Assembly: GCF_003858395.1 (NCBI RefSeq)
Contig: NZ_QWEV01000005.1
Coordinates: forward strand, 3,410,001-3,474,000
DNA from: Acidipila sp. EB88
Lineage (GTDB): Bacteria; Acidobacteriota; Terriglobia; Terriglobales; Acidobacteriaceae
Direction of reading: 5' to 3'
Length of the DNA: 64,000 nucleotides
The number at the start of each line of letters is the position of its first letter. Within the stretch, counting starts at the first letter, position 1. Below are positions 1-7,911 of the stretch, piece after piece. Made by a program: the position numbers and the translations under genes. Below the pieces are notes generated by a model. That model was given only the letters and a program-made list of their open reading frames with translations. It searched no databases and had not been told where the DNA came from.

Positions 1-43
1 AAAGATCGTCTGCATCCATGGGTCGTCTCCTTCTGCTGTGGGT

Positions 44-382
44 TCAGTGCTGGGGTAGCTTGTCTACGATCACCCTGGCTAAGCGGGTGCTCTCTGAGAT
101 TGTGGCGAGAACCCTGGGGCTGTTTGCTCCGGTTTCAGCCTCGGGTACCCTGGCGAGCTTGATAGCTGCCAGAAAGCCTGCGATGAGCAGTGTAGTGTCC
201 GTGAGGTTGCGCTCTGGCGGGTAGTAGATCGTCCCATAGCCCGAGTGCAGCACAAGAACCGAAGGCTCGTAGCTGCCAGCATGAAGGCAGTACGGGCACA
301 GGGCATGCCTGGGCTGAGCAGGAAGAACCGGCTGCTCCCCGTTGGCCGCCGCGACGAACACGAGCTGGCGGCATTCTGGCAC
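44..382 (-). CDS. Small cysteine-motif protein, possible zinc binder
   Basis: A 112-residue reading frame from a GTG codon, 28 bases downstream of another small Cys-rich gene on the same strand, so the two could be co-transcribed. It shows a CPYC motif about 30 residues in and an upstream cysteine (PEC); just before the chosen start the frame reads ACGV, which would complete a second Cys pair, so the true start may lie further upstream. The C-terminal half is a plain soluble sequence with a hydrophobic stretch (TTLLIAGFLAAIKLA). I do not recognise a family. The tandem arrangement with a second two-CxxC protein suggests zinc binding, but no function can be assigned. Confidence 0.5.
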   Translation of the reverse strand: MPECRQLVFVAAANGEQPVLPAQPRHALCPYCLHAGSYEPSVLVLHSGYGTIYYPPERNLTDTTLLIAGFLAAIKLARVPEAETGANSPRVLATISESTRLARVIVDKLPQH

Positions 383-410
383 CCCGCATGCCAGTGGCTT
401 CTGGCCCCTC

Positions 411-617
411 TCACCGCTTGCCGCCCTGAATCAGCCCGAAGGAGAGGCGTCCCTCGTAAAGCTCAGTGGGTCGGTACTGCCGATGCTCGTTGCAAATGGG
501 GCAGCGGACGGCGATTGGGTTGTCAGGGATCGAACGCTCGCCCGTCGGTATGGCCTTTTGGCAGCCTTTGCAGGTCACAACGATGGCGAGACGTACCGCA
601 GCTCCGTGGAAGCTCAT
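411..617 (-). CDS. Small zinc-ribbon protein
   Basis: A 68-residue protein starting at an internal ATG (MSFHGAAVRL); the open frame extends six codons further upstream. Two CxxC pairs, CKGC and CPIC, about 25 residues apart, make a rubredoxin-like or zinc-ribbon knuckle that would hold one metal ion. The order of hydrophobic strand, CxxC, short polar loop, CPxC resembles the small zinc-ribbon hypothetical proteins common in Acidobacteria. It lies upstream of the other Cys-motif gene on the same strand. A DNA- or RNA-binding or adaptor role is possible but is inference only. Confidence 0.6.
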   Translation of the reverse strand: MSFHGAAVRLAIVVTCKGCQKAIPTGERSIPDNPIAVRCPICNEHRQYRPTELYEGRLSFGLIQGGKR

Positions 618-750
618 GGCTGGAGTGTACCGCAAAGGCGAAGAGATGGCGAAGATCGAAGTTGTCCGTTGGGCGAGAGGTACCTGCTGAACGCGACTTC
701 AGCGAAGGCACCGCAACGAGCGCATCCGAAGATCGTAAAGAGGAGCCGTG

Positions 751-912
751 ATGAAAGAGCCTTTCACCAAAGTGCGCGCCTGCCGCTTCGTTCTCCTTTG
801 CTTTCTCGGCATGTTCATCGTCTACGTTGCTTTCGAGGGCATGATGAAAGTCCGGGCGAGTGGTGGCCTTCTGGAGCCGTCCGGATCGAGCTCTGTTTTC
901 CATGCGAAGTGA
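751..912 (+). CDS. Small single-pass membrane protein
   Basis: A 53-codon frame with a strong ribosome-binding site (AGAGGAG, about 5 bases before ATG). Residues 1-11 are basic (MKEPFTKVRAC). Residues 12-28 form one hydrophobic helix (FVLLCFLGMFIVYVAF). The tail is short, polar and Ser/Gly-rich. This fits a small inner-membrane protein with the N terminus in the cytoplasm. No family recognised. The good Shine-Dalgarno sequence and clear helix are the only reasons to call it, as it is short and overlaps longer open frames that lack protein-like composition. Confidence 0.5.
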   Translation: MKEPFTKVRACRFVLLCFLGMFIVYVAFEGMMKVRASGGLLEPSGSSSVFHAK

Positions 913-1005
913 GCTTCGGCCGACTGGGGGCAAGCCAACGAAGTGTAGCGAGCCCTCGGCCATCAGTCGGACAAGCAGCTGGCTTCCGAGGTATGCCGGA
1001 AGCAC

Positions 1006-1728
1006 TCACCGTTGAGTGCTCGCAAGCAGATCCTGCTCAACCTTTCCGTTTTCGTCGAGCACACGCAGAGCCGGCTTCCCATTCGCGTCGACCCCCAACT
1101 CTGCTCGGGGTCTGTCATGGAGATCTTTAACGTCTACAAACGCTCTCTTTCCCTGCGTTCCAGATAGGACCCCGGTCACGTTCTCGCCGAAGGACCGGTC
1201 GTAGGTCGACACGGTGCCGGCGAAGCCGATCTTGTCATCCACCAACGCAGTCCACGAATCGCCATTCGGGCGATCCAAGGATATGAGTGCTCGACCATTG
1301 TTTAAGAACCCCAAGCCACCCCGCTCGTTCCCTTTCTGATCGTCGATGACGAATCCGTATCCCGGAGCGATTCGATGGTGTTCGCTCGACACCACGCCGT
1401 TGATCTGAGCCGGCATCTCCTGACCCAGGCTGATCCTGTCGTGCCCTTGTTCGTCAAGAAAGACCATCGCCTCGTATGCGTTGTCTCGCCGCTTACGATC
1501 CTTGGTGTCGGGTAGTGGTGCCCCTACCAACACGCGCGCTCGCCCCGCTTCATCGGTAATGACGAGACCTCGGCCCCGCAGGACGCCGTCACTGGCTTGA
1601 ACGACAGGTGAGGGCCTGAACATCCAGCTCCCTGCGAGCGCGGTTAAAGCTACAAACTGAACAAGGCACAATCCCCTCCAACCCATACTGTCCCGTTCCA
1701 GCCTGCGCACACGTCGTTCCAGATCCAT
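1006..1728 (-). CDS. Membrane-anchored hypothetical protein
   Basis: 240 residues from an ATG preceded by GGAGGT six bases upstream; an in-frame upstream start six codons earlier is less likely because it would include this ribosome-binding site. The N terminus is charged and coil-like (MDLERRVRRLERD), then comes one membrane helix (LCLVQFVALTALAGSWMF) and a large outer domain. That domain carries repeated short strand motifs of the type GLVITDEAGRARVLVG, GLGFLNNGRALISLD and PALRVLDENGKV, suggesting a beta-rich repeat fold. This layout is common among acidobacterial and planctomycete proteins of unknown function. No catalytic motif is visible. Confidence 0.8.
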   Translation of the reverse strand: MDLERRVRRLERDSMGWRGLCLVQFVALTALAGSWMFRPSPVVQASDGVLRGRGLVITDEAGRARVLVGAPLPDTKDRKRRDNAYEAMVFLDEQGHDRISLGQEMPAQINGVVSSEHHRIAPGYGFVIDDQKGNERGGLGFLNNGRALISLDRPNGDSWTALVDDKIGFAGTVSTYDRSFGENVTGVLSGTQGKRAFVDVKDLHDRPRAELGVDANGKPALRVLDENGKVEQDLLASTQR

Positions 1729-1862
1729 TGGCGTACCTCCGAGCACGATCTTTATACAAAGCTCAGAGCGATCGAGGGAAGTCGTTCATGGCTGTTTGTC
1801 TGTGCAGGCTTCACGCTGGTACATGACCAGCCGTCTGTTCTGAAGGGTGCTACGCGACCCTG

Positions 1863-2207
1863 ATGGTGACCAGGCCCATGGATGCAGGCACGTACCGCAT
1901 CTCTTCACGCGATTGGATCCTGATGTGGCAGGAAGCATGCCCGGAGCACCGTGTCGGCCATCCCAGCCTTCAATCCTCAGCACGGCTCAACAAGCAATCG
2001 AGGACGCACTGTAGCTTTCTGGCCAAACGCGCCAACCTGCAGAACGAGGGCAGACTTGATCGTTTGATCAAGTACTGCACCAAGTGGGCTACACCCAGGA
2101 ACGTACAGGAAGACTTCAATCGCCTACTGAAGAAGCCAGAAGCGTTCCTCTACTGGATGGATTCGTTGAAGGGCGTGACTCGCTTCTTCGGCACGCTTCA
2201 CCGCTAG
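1863..2207 (+). CDS. Hypothetical protein
   Basis: A 114-residue frame. The second half looks protein-like: charged, with Leu/Phe/Trp spacing (GRLDRLIKYCTKW, NVQEDFNRLLKKPEAFLYW). The first 50 residues are less convincing, so the real start may be further in. No domain, signal peptide or membrane segment is recognised. There is no repeat at its 3' end. It could also be the remnant C terminus of a longer gene. Confidence 0.4.
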   Translation: MVTRPMDAGTYRISSRDWILMWQEACPEHRVGHPSLQSSARLNKQSRTHCSFLAKRANLQNEGRLDRLIKYCTKWATPRNVQEDFNRLLKKPEAFLYWMDSLKGVTRFFGTLHR

Positions 2208-2291
2208 TAGCAGGCTGCGTGCCGGGCAGCATCAGTGCACACTCTGCACACGCTCCGCCATTCGTTTTGTAGTGCGTTATAACCTCTAATC

Positions 2292-2657
2292 ATGGGGCTT
2301 GACGCTATAGAAATCATCCTTCGAGCAGAAGAACTCTTTGTTGTTTCGATCAGTGACGATGAAGCCAACGATGTGCGTACAGTCGGAGATTTCTACAGGT
2401 TAATCTGCGGGAAGCTGAGCCTAACCGCTTTAGAGTCCCCAGGCACTTCAGCGAAGCTTCCGAGGATTACGCAGAAGGTTAAGAAACTGTCCTTCCTTGA
2501 GACCCATATACCCCTGCCTCCTCCACCTGCGGTTTTGCCGTGGACGTCGCAAACAGTCTGGGATGCCGTCGTCGCAATCTTCGTCGATCAATTGGCCCTT
2601 GAACCTGAAGAGATTTTGGTTCAGGCCCGCATCAAGCAAGACCTGAAGATCTGTTGA
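2292..2657 (+). CDS. Acyl-carrier-protein-like protein lacking the phosphopantetheine serine
   Basis: 121 residues resembling acyl carrier protein helices. The N-terminal GLDAIEIILRAEELFVVSI matches the ACP helix II region (usual motif DS[LV]E), but the serine that carries 4'-phosphopantetheine is Ala (GLDAIE). A second ACP-like stretch (VWDAVVAIFVDQLALEPEEI...DLKI) follows at residues 88-121, as in a circularly arranged or tandem ACP fold. It ends abruptly after DLKIC, 18 bases before the first copy of the intergenic repeat, so the C terminus may have been lost. As it stands it could not carry an acyl chain in the usual way. It may be a regulatory or degenerate ACP homologue; family assignment is moderate. 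Confidence 0.6.
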   Translation: MGLDAIEIILRAEELFVVSISDDEANDVRTVGDFYRLICGKLSLTALESPGTSAKLPRITQKVKKLSFLETHIPLPPPPAVLPWTSQTVWDAVVAIFVDQLALEPEEILVQARIKQDLKIC

Positions 2658-2674
2658 TTTCGCGGTAGCCTCCT

Positions 2675-3055
2675 TCCCGGAAACAATGGCTGCCTGCCCG
2701 CACAACCCTCCCCGGGGGGTACCAAGAAAACCCAGCACTGCGCGATCAGTGGACCGACGCAATCGCCAAACTTCCATCCCTGCATATTTCCAAAAATGAA
2801 AACCGGCCAGAATCTGGCATAGCGCCAGTCGTGGAGCGCCTTTGCATGGTCTGGGCACTCAATCTGTTTGGGCTGGGAGCGTGGCGTCCATTCCGGCGAC
2901 CGCCCGCGTTCCCCGAGGTACTCCAAGGCGGCCAGGGTTGGAGCCTTCGCACACTCTGCACCCCCGGTCCGTGACCTCGCTGGGAACGTGGCGTTTCGAT
3001 CCGGCGGTTATCCAGGTTCCCGAGGTACTCAGGGGCGGCCTAGGGTGGGGGACAG
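2675..3055 (-). repeat. Intergenic repeat, modules C and B (minus), with a second B copy
   Basis: Minus-oriented copy. Module C runs from the TTCCCGGAAACAATGG end to the CTCAATCTGTTTGGGCTGG block near 2880. Module B (GGTACTCCAAGGCGGCCAG) follows at about 2884-2940. A second B block (TTCCCGAGGTACTCAGGGG) lies at about 2985-3052. It begins 18 bases after the stop of the ACP-like gene. Confidence 0.85.
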
Positions 3056-3199
3056 ATGGTGCTACGACGAGCTCAAGAGCTTCGACCATCTTGCCTCGGT
3101 ATGCCCCTTATCGAGCCAACACTGAAAGCAGATTCCGACATGCTGCGCCCTCCGGCATCTGATTTGCGTTGGAGGATCAGGAGAGAATCTGGCTGTACG

Positions 3200-4774
3200 A
3201 TGAATCATTCGTGTGTCGAGATGCAGAACCGCACTGCACGAATACTGACCACAAACCCACGCAATGCCGGAGTTTACTTGAGTCCAGCGCCGATCGTTGC
3301 ACCGAAAGCCCAATCTTTCACGGGCGCGGCATCGCCCACCCCTTCCTACAATCGATTCTTGATTGTCATTTCCGGTCTCGGCGGAATGCTCTACGGAGCA
3401 GACATCGGCATCTTCGCGGCAGCATTGCTTTATCTCGGACCAGGTCTTCATTTGAGTGATGGGCAAGTCTCATCAATTGCGGCGGCAGTTTTTGCGGGCA
3501 GCACTATATCGTCTCTTGTAGCTGGATTTCTGGCCGATGTAATGGGCCGGAAATCAACGCTCATTCTGGGCGGCCTGCTGTTTATCGTGAGTGTAGGCAT
3601 CATCGTCTCCGCACACAATTTTGATGTCCTTCTCGGTGGACGTCTGCTGCAGGGGGTCGCAGGTGGCGTCTTCGCAGTTGTAGTTCCATTATTTTTGGCC
3701 GAGAGCTTAAGCCCAGAAATGCGAGGCCGCGGTACAGCCGTATTTCAGTTCATGTTAACGGTTGGAATCGTGCTCGCTTCGGCCGTAGGCGTCCTGTACA
3801 CGAGCCGTGCAGAGGCCGTGATTGGTACGGCCCACGGGAACCAGCCATTAATTATTTCAGCGCAGAATCATGCGTGGCGCGGCATGTTCCTAGCATGCAT
3901 CTATCCTGGGCTGCTCCTGTGTATCGGCACAATCTTCCTGAGCGAAACCCCGCGCTGGCTCTTTCGCCATGGCCGCCGGGATGCGGCGCTCGTTAGCTTA
4001 CGCCGCAGCTCTTCTGAAGAAGCTGCGCAGTTGCAAATGCGAGAGATGGAGAGCACAAGCCGCAATGAGGTGAAACTCTCTGAACCCAGAGTAGACGCTC
4101 ACAGGAGGCCCGGGTCACTTCTACAGCGCAAGTTCATCGTGCCGTTTGTGCTGGCCTGTGTTGTATTGACCTGCAACCAAACTACTGGCATTAATTCTGT
4201 CCTTACATTTCTGGTCAAAATCCTGCAGCGCGCCGGAATGAACGCCGTACAAGCCACCCATGGCGATGTCGCAGTGAAGCTGCTGAACGTCATCATGACT
4301 TTGGTCGGTGTTGCCCTGATAGATAAGAAGGGAAGGCGATGGCTTCTCAAACTTGGCACTAGTGGTTTAGTGGTCGCGCTTACGATCGGTTCGGTATTGC
4401 TGTTTTCAATCGAACACGGCTCGCTGGCTCCTAGTGACAGCACCGGCTGGCTGATGGCAGGCAGTCTCGCGCTTTTCATTGCCAGCTACGCGGTTGGTCC
4501 TGGAGTCGTTGTTTGGCTCGTGTTGTCGGAACTGATGCCGACCCGCATTCGCTCGGCAGGAATGGGGATTGCATTGCTGTTAAATCAAGGGGCCTCAACT
4601 GCTATTGCCGGGCTTTTCTTACCTGTAGTGGGCCGCTATGGCTATTGGGTGATGTTCCTTTTCTGGACGTTCTGCACAATCGGCTATTTCTTCACTGCGA
4701 TGCTGTTTGTGCCAGAAACCACAGGTAAGACGCTTGAGGAGATCGAGCAGCACTTCGAAGGCAAACCAGCCTGA
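3200..4774 (+). CDS. MFS sugar transporter (sugar porter family)
   Basis: 524 residues from ATG at 3200 (AGGAGA 16 bases upstream; a later ATG at 3221 is also possible). Twelve membrane helices are visible. Family signatures: the loop 2-3 motif ADVMGRKS, the central sugar-porter motif (RLLQGVAGG..., LAESLSPEMRGRG), and the C-terminal PETTGKTLEEIE just after helix 12. This matches bacterial proton-linked sugar symporters of the XylE/AraE/GalP type. The loop before helix 5 is long (about 25 residues, TSRAEAVIGTAHGNQ), and the central loop is basic, as usual. Substrate cannot be read from sequence; a pentose or hexose is likely. It stands alone between repeat copies, with no sugar enzyme beside it. 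Confidence 0.88.
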   Translation: MNHSCVEMQNRTARILTTNPRNAGVYLSPAPIVAPKAQSFTGAASPTPSYNRFLIVISGLGGMLYGADIGIFAAALLYLGPGLHLSDGQVSSIAAAVFAGSTISSLVAGFLADVMGRKSTLILGGLLFIVSVGIIVSAHNFDVLLGGRLLQGVAGGVFAVVVPLFLAESLSPEMRGRGTAVFQFMLTVGIVLASAVGVLYTSRAEAVIGTAHGNQPLIISAQNHAWRGMFLACIYPGLLLCIGTIFLSETPRWLFRHGRRDAALVSLRRSSSEEAAQLQMREMESTSRNEVKLSEPRVDAHRRPGSLLQRKFIVPFVLACVVLTCNQTTGINSVLTFLVKILQRAGMNAVQATHGDVAVKLLNVIMTLVGVALIDKKGRRWLLKLGTSGLVVALTIGSVLLFSIEHGSLAPSDSTGWLMAGSLALFIASYAVGPGVVVWLVLSELMPTRIRSAGMGIALLLNQGASTAIAGLFLPVVGRYGYWVMFLFWTFCTIGYFFTAMLFVPETTGKTLEEIEQHFEGKPA

Positions 4775-4794
4775 AAGGAAACCTGTTTGCGGAC

Positions 4795-4893
4795 TCGTGG
4801 CCCCTCGCACTCTGCCTGCTGTACCGCTATCAGGTGAAGCGACTCGGCATCCTTGGGAGAAGGACTAGGCACATGTTGCCAACACCGTTTTAA
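4795..4893 (-). repeat. Intergenic repeat, module A (minus)
   Basis: About 100 bases matching module A in reverse (CACTCTGCCTGCTGTACCGC then CAGGTGAAGCGACTCGGCAT, ending near CAACACCGTTTTAAGG). It begins 21 bases after the MFS transporter stop codon. Confidence 0.8.
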
Positions 4894-4942
4894 GGGCGTC
4901 ACTATAGTTGTCATTAGCAGATGAACGGGTCGGTAGGTGCCA

Positions 4943-5230
4943 ATGGATATTTCTTCGGGCTGGTTTCTTCTTCTCGGCGGCCTTAAAGGCGCTCACGGTG
5001 TGGGAACCAGCAAAGAGCTGTACAGATCAGACTTCGCCAACACTGATGGGGTCGTGACAGAGGAAGATAGGAACACGCGAGTTTACCTAAGCCCTAAGAA
5101 GCGCGTCGTCTTAGTGGCACTATGCCTCGCAACCGCGATTCTCGGAGCCTGGATGATCCAATGGGATCATAATTGGAACCCTCTCGCACGCATTGTCGCT
5201 CCAAGCCCTTCGGCTTCCCCAGCCCACTAA
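4943..5230 (+). CDS. Small single-pass membrane protein
   Basis: 95 residues from ATG at 4943, with TAGGTG a few bases upstream; a GTG two codons earlier is an alternative. The first 50 residues are polar. One membrane helix follows at about residues 55-75 (RVVLVALCLATAILGAWMI), then a short Pro/Ser-rich tail (APSPSASPAH). No family recognised. It is flanked on both sides by repeat fragments. Confidence 0.55.
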   Translation: MDISSGWFLLLGGLKGAHGVGTSKELYRSDFANTDGVVTEEDRNTRVYLSPKKRVVLVALCLATAILGAWMIQWDHNWNPLARIVAPSPSASPAH

Positions 5231-5261
5231 ACATTAGGTCCTTCCAAGCTGCCTTTGCGTG

Positions 5262-5300
5262 CTCTGGACGCTCAATCTGTTTGGGCTGGGACGTGGCGCT
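5262..5300 (-). repeat. Intergenic repeat, inner fragment of module C (minus)
   Basis: About 40 bases (GTGCTCTGGACGCTCAATCT then GTTTGGGCTGGGACGTGGCG) identical in kind to the middle of module C in reverse. The outer parts of the repeat are missing. It starts about 30 bases after the stop of the preceding small membrane-protein gene. Confidence 0.75.
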
Positions 5301-5376
5301 CGGTCCCTGTACCTTTGGTGTGGAATGTCGAGCTGGATGGTTGATCAACCGACTGGACGAATTGAATAATGTGTCA

Positions 5377-5811
5377 ATGGAGACTGGTTCTACCAACAGC
5401 AGAGATTCACAGACTGGACTGAGCTTTTTGATCCTCACGGGGATCAACACGATGCTTCTTACGGCATTCGCTTGCACTTTCCCCCGGTATCGCTCTTTTG
5501 TACCTGCTTACATCGGCATACTCCCGCTGGTGCTCTTCAACTATATCTACGTGAGGGAACTTGTGGCTCCTCCTGCCACCCTGCGCAACCCCTTGGCGGC
5601 TAGTACACGACCGCAGGCGAAAGCCGCTCTCATTGCGCTGGGATACTCAATCGTTGTGTCAGTCATAACGATTCCGCCGCTATTTCGTACGTACGTCTCC
5701 CTAGGCTGGACACCAGCAAGTTGTTTGGTTTTTTCCTTCGTGATGTGCATTGCGATGCTGTGCGCTTATATCGGCGTTAAAGTAGCGGTTAAGAAGGCCA
5801 AGCTTTCTTAG
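5377..5811 (+). CDS. Four-helix membrane protein, unknown function
   Basis: 144 residues from an internal ATG (METGSTNSRDSQTG). The longer open frame upstream is only translation of the repeat fragment at 5262-5300 and has no protein character. Four hydrophobic segments are seen: about residues 15-34, 40-57, 82-103 and 112-134. A basic tail ends in KKAKLS. No conserved catalytic motif or known family was recognised. Confidence 0.65.
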   Translation: METGSTNSRDSQTGLSFLILTGINTMLLTAFACTFPRYRSFVPAYIGILPLVLFNYIYVRELVAPPATLRNPLAASTRPQAKAALIALGYSIVVSVITIPPLFRTYVSLGWTPASCLVFSFVMCIAMLCAYIGVKVAVKKAKLS

Positions 5812-5829
5812 GAGCTGTGCCCCATCTCG

Positions 5830-5870
5830 GGCAACCGCCGGGTTCCCGAGGTACTCAGGGGCGGCCAGAT
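5830..5870 (-). repeat. Intergenic repeat, module B (minus)
   Basis: GGGTTCCCGAGGTACTCAGG then GGCGGCCAG, the conserved core block in reverse. It begins about 20 bases after one stop codon (5811) and 15 bases before the convergent stop at 5885. Confidence 0.85.
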
Positions 5871-5884
5871 GAGGCAGACCTTGT

Positions 5885-6232
5885 TCAATGATTACTGCGA
5901 CGCGCCCTTATCGCTTTTGTCGCATGCTTCTGGATGCGAAACGCACTATACCCACTGAAAACGAACGTGAAGAAGACGCATAGGAGCACCAGAGCAACAT
6001 CCAACCTTGTTGGATCATGCTCATGCCCATCTGGGATGTAGCTTGCACCGTACTCTCGAGCGGGATTCATGTCAGCCAGGATGAAGCCGCCAAAAAGAAG
6101 GACCATGCTTGCCAAGAACGGGGCGATCCAAACTGCCGCAGTGAAGCGTCGCAGGTTGGGGATCGTCAGCGACACCAATGCGAGAAATGTACCGGCAAGC
6201 AGGCCCGCCAATGGCAAGATGATGATTTCCAT
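5885..6232 (-). CDS. Small membrane protein, unknown function
   Basis: 115 residues with three hydrophobic helices: about 3-24 (IIILPLAGLLAGTFLALVSL), 33-53 (VWIAPFLASMVLLFGGFIL) and 78-98 (VALVLLCVFFTFVFSGYSAF). An acidic loop (GHEHDPTRLD) lies between helices 2 and 3, and the C terminus is basic (KATKAIRARRSNH), placing it in the cytoplasm. No family recognised. Repeat core copies flank it on both sides. Confidence 0.7.
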   Translation of the reverse strand: MEIIILPLAGLLAGTFLALVSLTIPNLRRFTAAVWIAPFLASMVLLFGGFILADMNPAREYGASYIPDGHEHDPTRLDVALVLLCVFFTFVFSGYSAFRIQKHATKAIRARRSNH

Positions 6233-6287
6233 GAAGCCAATTTAATACGGCCGCGGGCCCTAGCTGTTCAGGAGTTCCCCGTCTCGA

Positions 6288-6340
6288 CTACTCGGGTTTC
6301 CGAGGTACTCAGGGGCAGCCAGTTTGGGCACAATGGCGTT
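6288..6340 (-). repeat. Intergenic repeat, module B (minus)
   Basis: CGGGTTTCCGAGGTACTCAG then GGGCAGCCAG with flanking TTTGGGCACAATGGCGTTC. It ends 9 bases before the stop codon of the Sel1-repeat gene. Confidence 0.8.
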
Positions 6341-6348
6341 CATTGGTG

Positions 6349-6876
6349 TCACGAATGGCTTGGCGAGTTGTTTCTGGAAAGGTATCGCAGCGTTCGTTGA
6401 GCAATTGGCAGTTTCATTTCAGCTGCCTTCGCAAAATACTGACCAGCTAGCTGCCGGTTCTGAACAACGCCGGTCCCGCGCCAATACAGCTTTCCGAGCC
6501 AGAATAGGGACCGGTGATGCTTCTTGTCGGCAGCGCGTTTGAACCATACTAGCGCCTCTCCATATCCCCTCTGCATATATGCAATCTGCCCCAGGCTGAA
6601 CATCGCCCTCTCATCTCCTTGGCGAGCAGATTTCTTGTACCAATGAACCGCGGCATCCTCATCTGCTTCAACTCCAACGCCATTCAGGTAAAACCACCCC
6701 ATAGCGAGAACAGCATCGTGCATGCCTTCTTGTGCGGCAAGACGGTTGAGGCGGAATGCCTCCGCTTCGTCGCTACTTAGCATCCTGAGTGAATGGTCAT
6801 ACGTACGCCAAGAGCTGGTGCTAGCAAAGCCACTGCGCAATGGTGTTCGGCCTCTTCTCTGGTTCGAACGTTTCAC
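6349..6876 (-). CDS. Sel1-repeat (TPR-like) protein
   Basis: 175 residues. From residue 37 onward it contains Sel1-like repeats of the form A...LG..Y..G.GV..D...A..WY.KAA.QG: clear copies at about 50-86 (AVLAMGWFYLNGVGVEADED) and 124-160 (SLFWLGKLYWRGTGVVQNRQ), with a shorter one between. Such helical solenoids bind proteins and often act in envelope stress or signalling. There is no signal peptide. An internal Met (MLSSDEAEAF) at residue 32 could be the true start, since the basic first 25 residues are low-complexity. It has repeat cores on both sides and no operon partner. Confidence 0.75.
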   Translation of the reverse strand: MKRSNQRRGRTPLRSGFASTSSWRTYDHSLRMLSSDEAEAFRLNRLAAQEGMHDAVLAMGWFYLNGVGVEADEDAAVHWYKKSARQGDERAMFSLGQIAYMQRGYGEALVWFKRAADKKHHRSLFWLGKLYWRGTGVVQNRQLAGQYFAKAAEMKLPIAQRTLRYLSRNNSPSHS

Positions 6877-6929
6877 TGTGTCCCCGCAAAGACAAGCTTA
6901 CAAAATGCACTCTCTGAAAACATCCTCGG

Positions 6930-6985
6930 CTAACACCCGGGTTCCCCGAGGTACTCAGGAGCGGCTAGAGTGGGGGACTATGGCG
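6930..6985 (-). repeat. Intergenic repeat, module B (minus)
   Basis: ACCCGGGTTCCCCGAGGTAC then TCAGGAGCGGCTAG and a TGGGGGACTATGGCG tail. It lies 15 bases from the stop of the thioredoxin-fold gene. Confidence 0.85.
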
Positions 6986-6999
6986 TTCGGACATGCAGA

Positions 7000-7587
7000 C
7001 TACTGCGTTGAAGATGACTCCAGCTGCTCGTTGCCACTGTGTTGGTGCAGCCATTTCTGGATTGTTGCTTCCTCATTCGAGGTGAGCGAGGGAGCAGCTC
7101 GACTCAGCATGACCATGAACCAAGCCATCCCTACTGGAGAGGATGGGTATCCGATATTCGCACGGACGTCTCTGCGACCGTAGACCGGGTGGATCGAGTC
7201 CGCGATGACCTTTCCGCTGCTGTTGAGCATGATCATGAGCGGTAAGCTTGTGCCTGTGTCGTGGAGCGAGTCAAGCAGATCCCCAGCCCCAGGGGTATCC
7301 TGATGCCGACTGTCATCGGGGTGTTCTCCGTGGATCATGGTTACTTTCACAAAGTAGCGGTCAAAGATCGGACGGATCGCTGGATCAGCTAGAAAGTTCT
7401 GCAGCAGATGGCAAGGGCCGCACCATGAAGCACTAATTGTGAGCAGCACATTCTTGTTCTGGTCACGGGCGCTGGCTTCTGCATCTTTGAGGATCTTATC
7501 GGCACTCGGTGTACCCCGATCAGTCGTTTGGCTTATACCCGGACCAGCTAGCAAACCTAAAAGCAGCAAAGTAGATATGCTCTTCAC
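7000..7587 (-). CDS. Secreted thioredoxin-fold protein (WCGPC)
   Basis: 195 residues. A signal peptide (MKSISTLLLLGLLAGPGISQ) directs export. The fold is thioredoxin-like with the active-site motif WCGPC at about 55-59 in the context LLTISASWCGPCHLL, then PAIRPIFDRYFVKVTM and the cis-Pro loop TSLPLMIML at about 114. This matches the thioredoxin_7 / DsbD-C-like group of periplasmic reductases. The next gene upstream on the same strand also ends in a thioredoxin domain (WCGWC), separated by a repeat core. A role in reducing or isomerising periplasmic disulfides is likely; the partner is unknown. Confidence 0.82.
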   Translation of the reverse strand: MKSISTLLLLGLLAGPGISQTTDRGTPSADKILKDAEASARDQNKNVLLTISASWCGPCHLLQNFLADPAIRPIFDRYFVKVTMIHGEHPDDSRHQDTPGAGDLLDSLHDTGTSLPLMIMLNSSGKVIADSIHPVYGRRDVRANIGYPSSPVGMAWFMVMLSRAAPSLTSNEEATIQKWLHQHSGNEQLESSSTQ

Positions 7588-7834
7588 CCTAGCACTCCTT
7601 TAGATCCCCCATCGCGAGCAGCCTGGCTGTTGGGGCGTCCCATCATCATGCCACGACGCGTGGTCCATTACTGCACGGGCGTTGGAGATTTGCTAGCGGA
7701 TACCCGATGTTTGCTGCGCAACCTGTTCTGCGCACATCTCCTCCTATCTGGCACTGCGCCCCCGCATGTGCCTTGTTGTTCAATTCATGTACCGATGGGC
7801 AATCACCGCGATTTGATAGCACTCTCCAGCCCGG

Positions 7835-7885
7835 CCCCCATCCCCGGCAGCCACCCGGGTCTTCGAGGTACTCATGGGGTGGCCA
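7835..7885 (-). repeat. Intergenic repeat, module B (minus)
   Basis: CACCCGGGTCTTCGAGGTAC then TCATGGGGTGGCCA, a slightly diverged core. It lies about 27 bases from the stop of the Lgt/DUF3738/thioredoxin gene. Confidence 0.75.
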
Positions 7886-7911
7886 CTGTCGGAGTGAGTA
7901 CCTCAGATCGC

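Noticed and set aside
342-1130. Long plus-strand frame over the first kilobase
   Set aside because: It overlaps better minus-strand genes and the small membrane-protein gene at 751. Composition (Arg/Ser/Pro-rich) is that of a shadow frame in GC-rich DNA.
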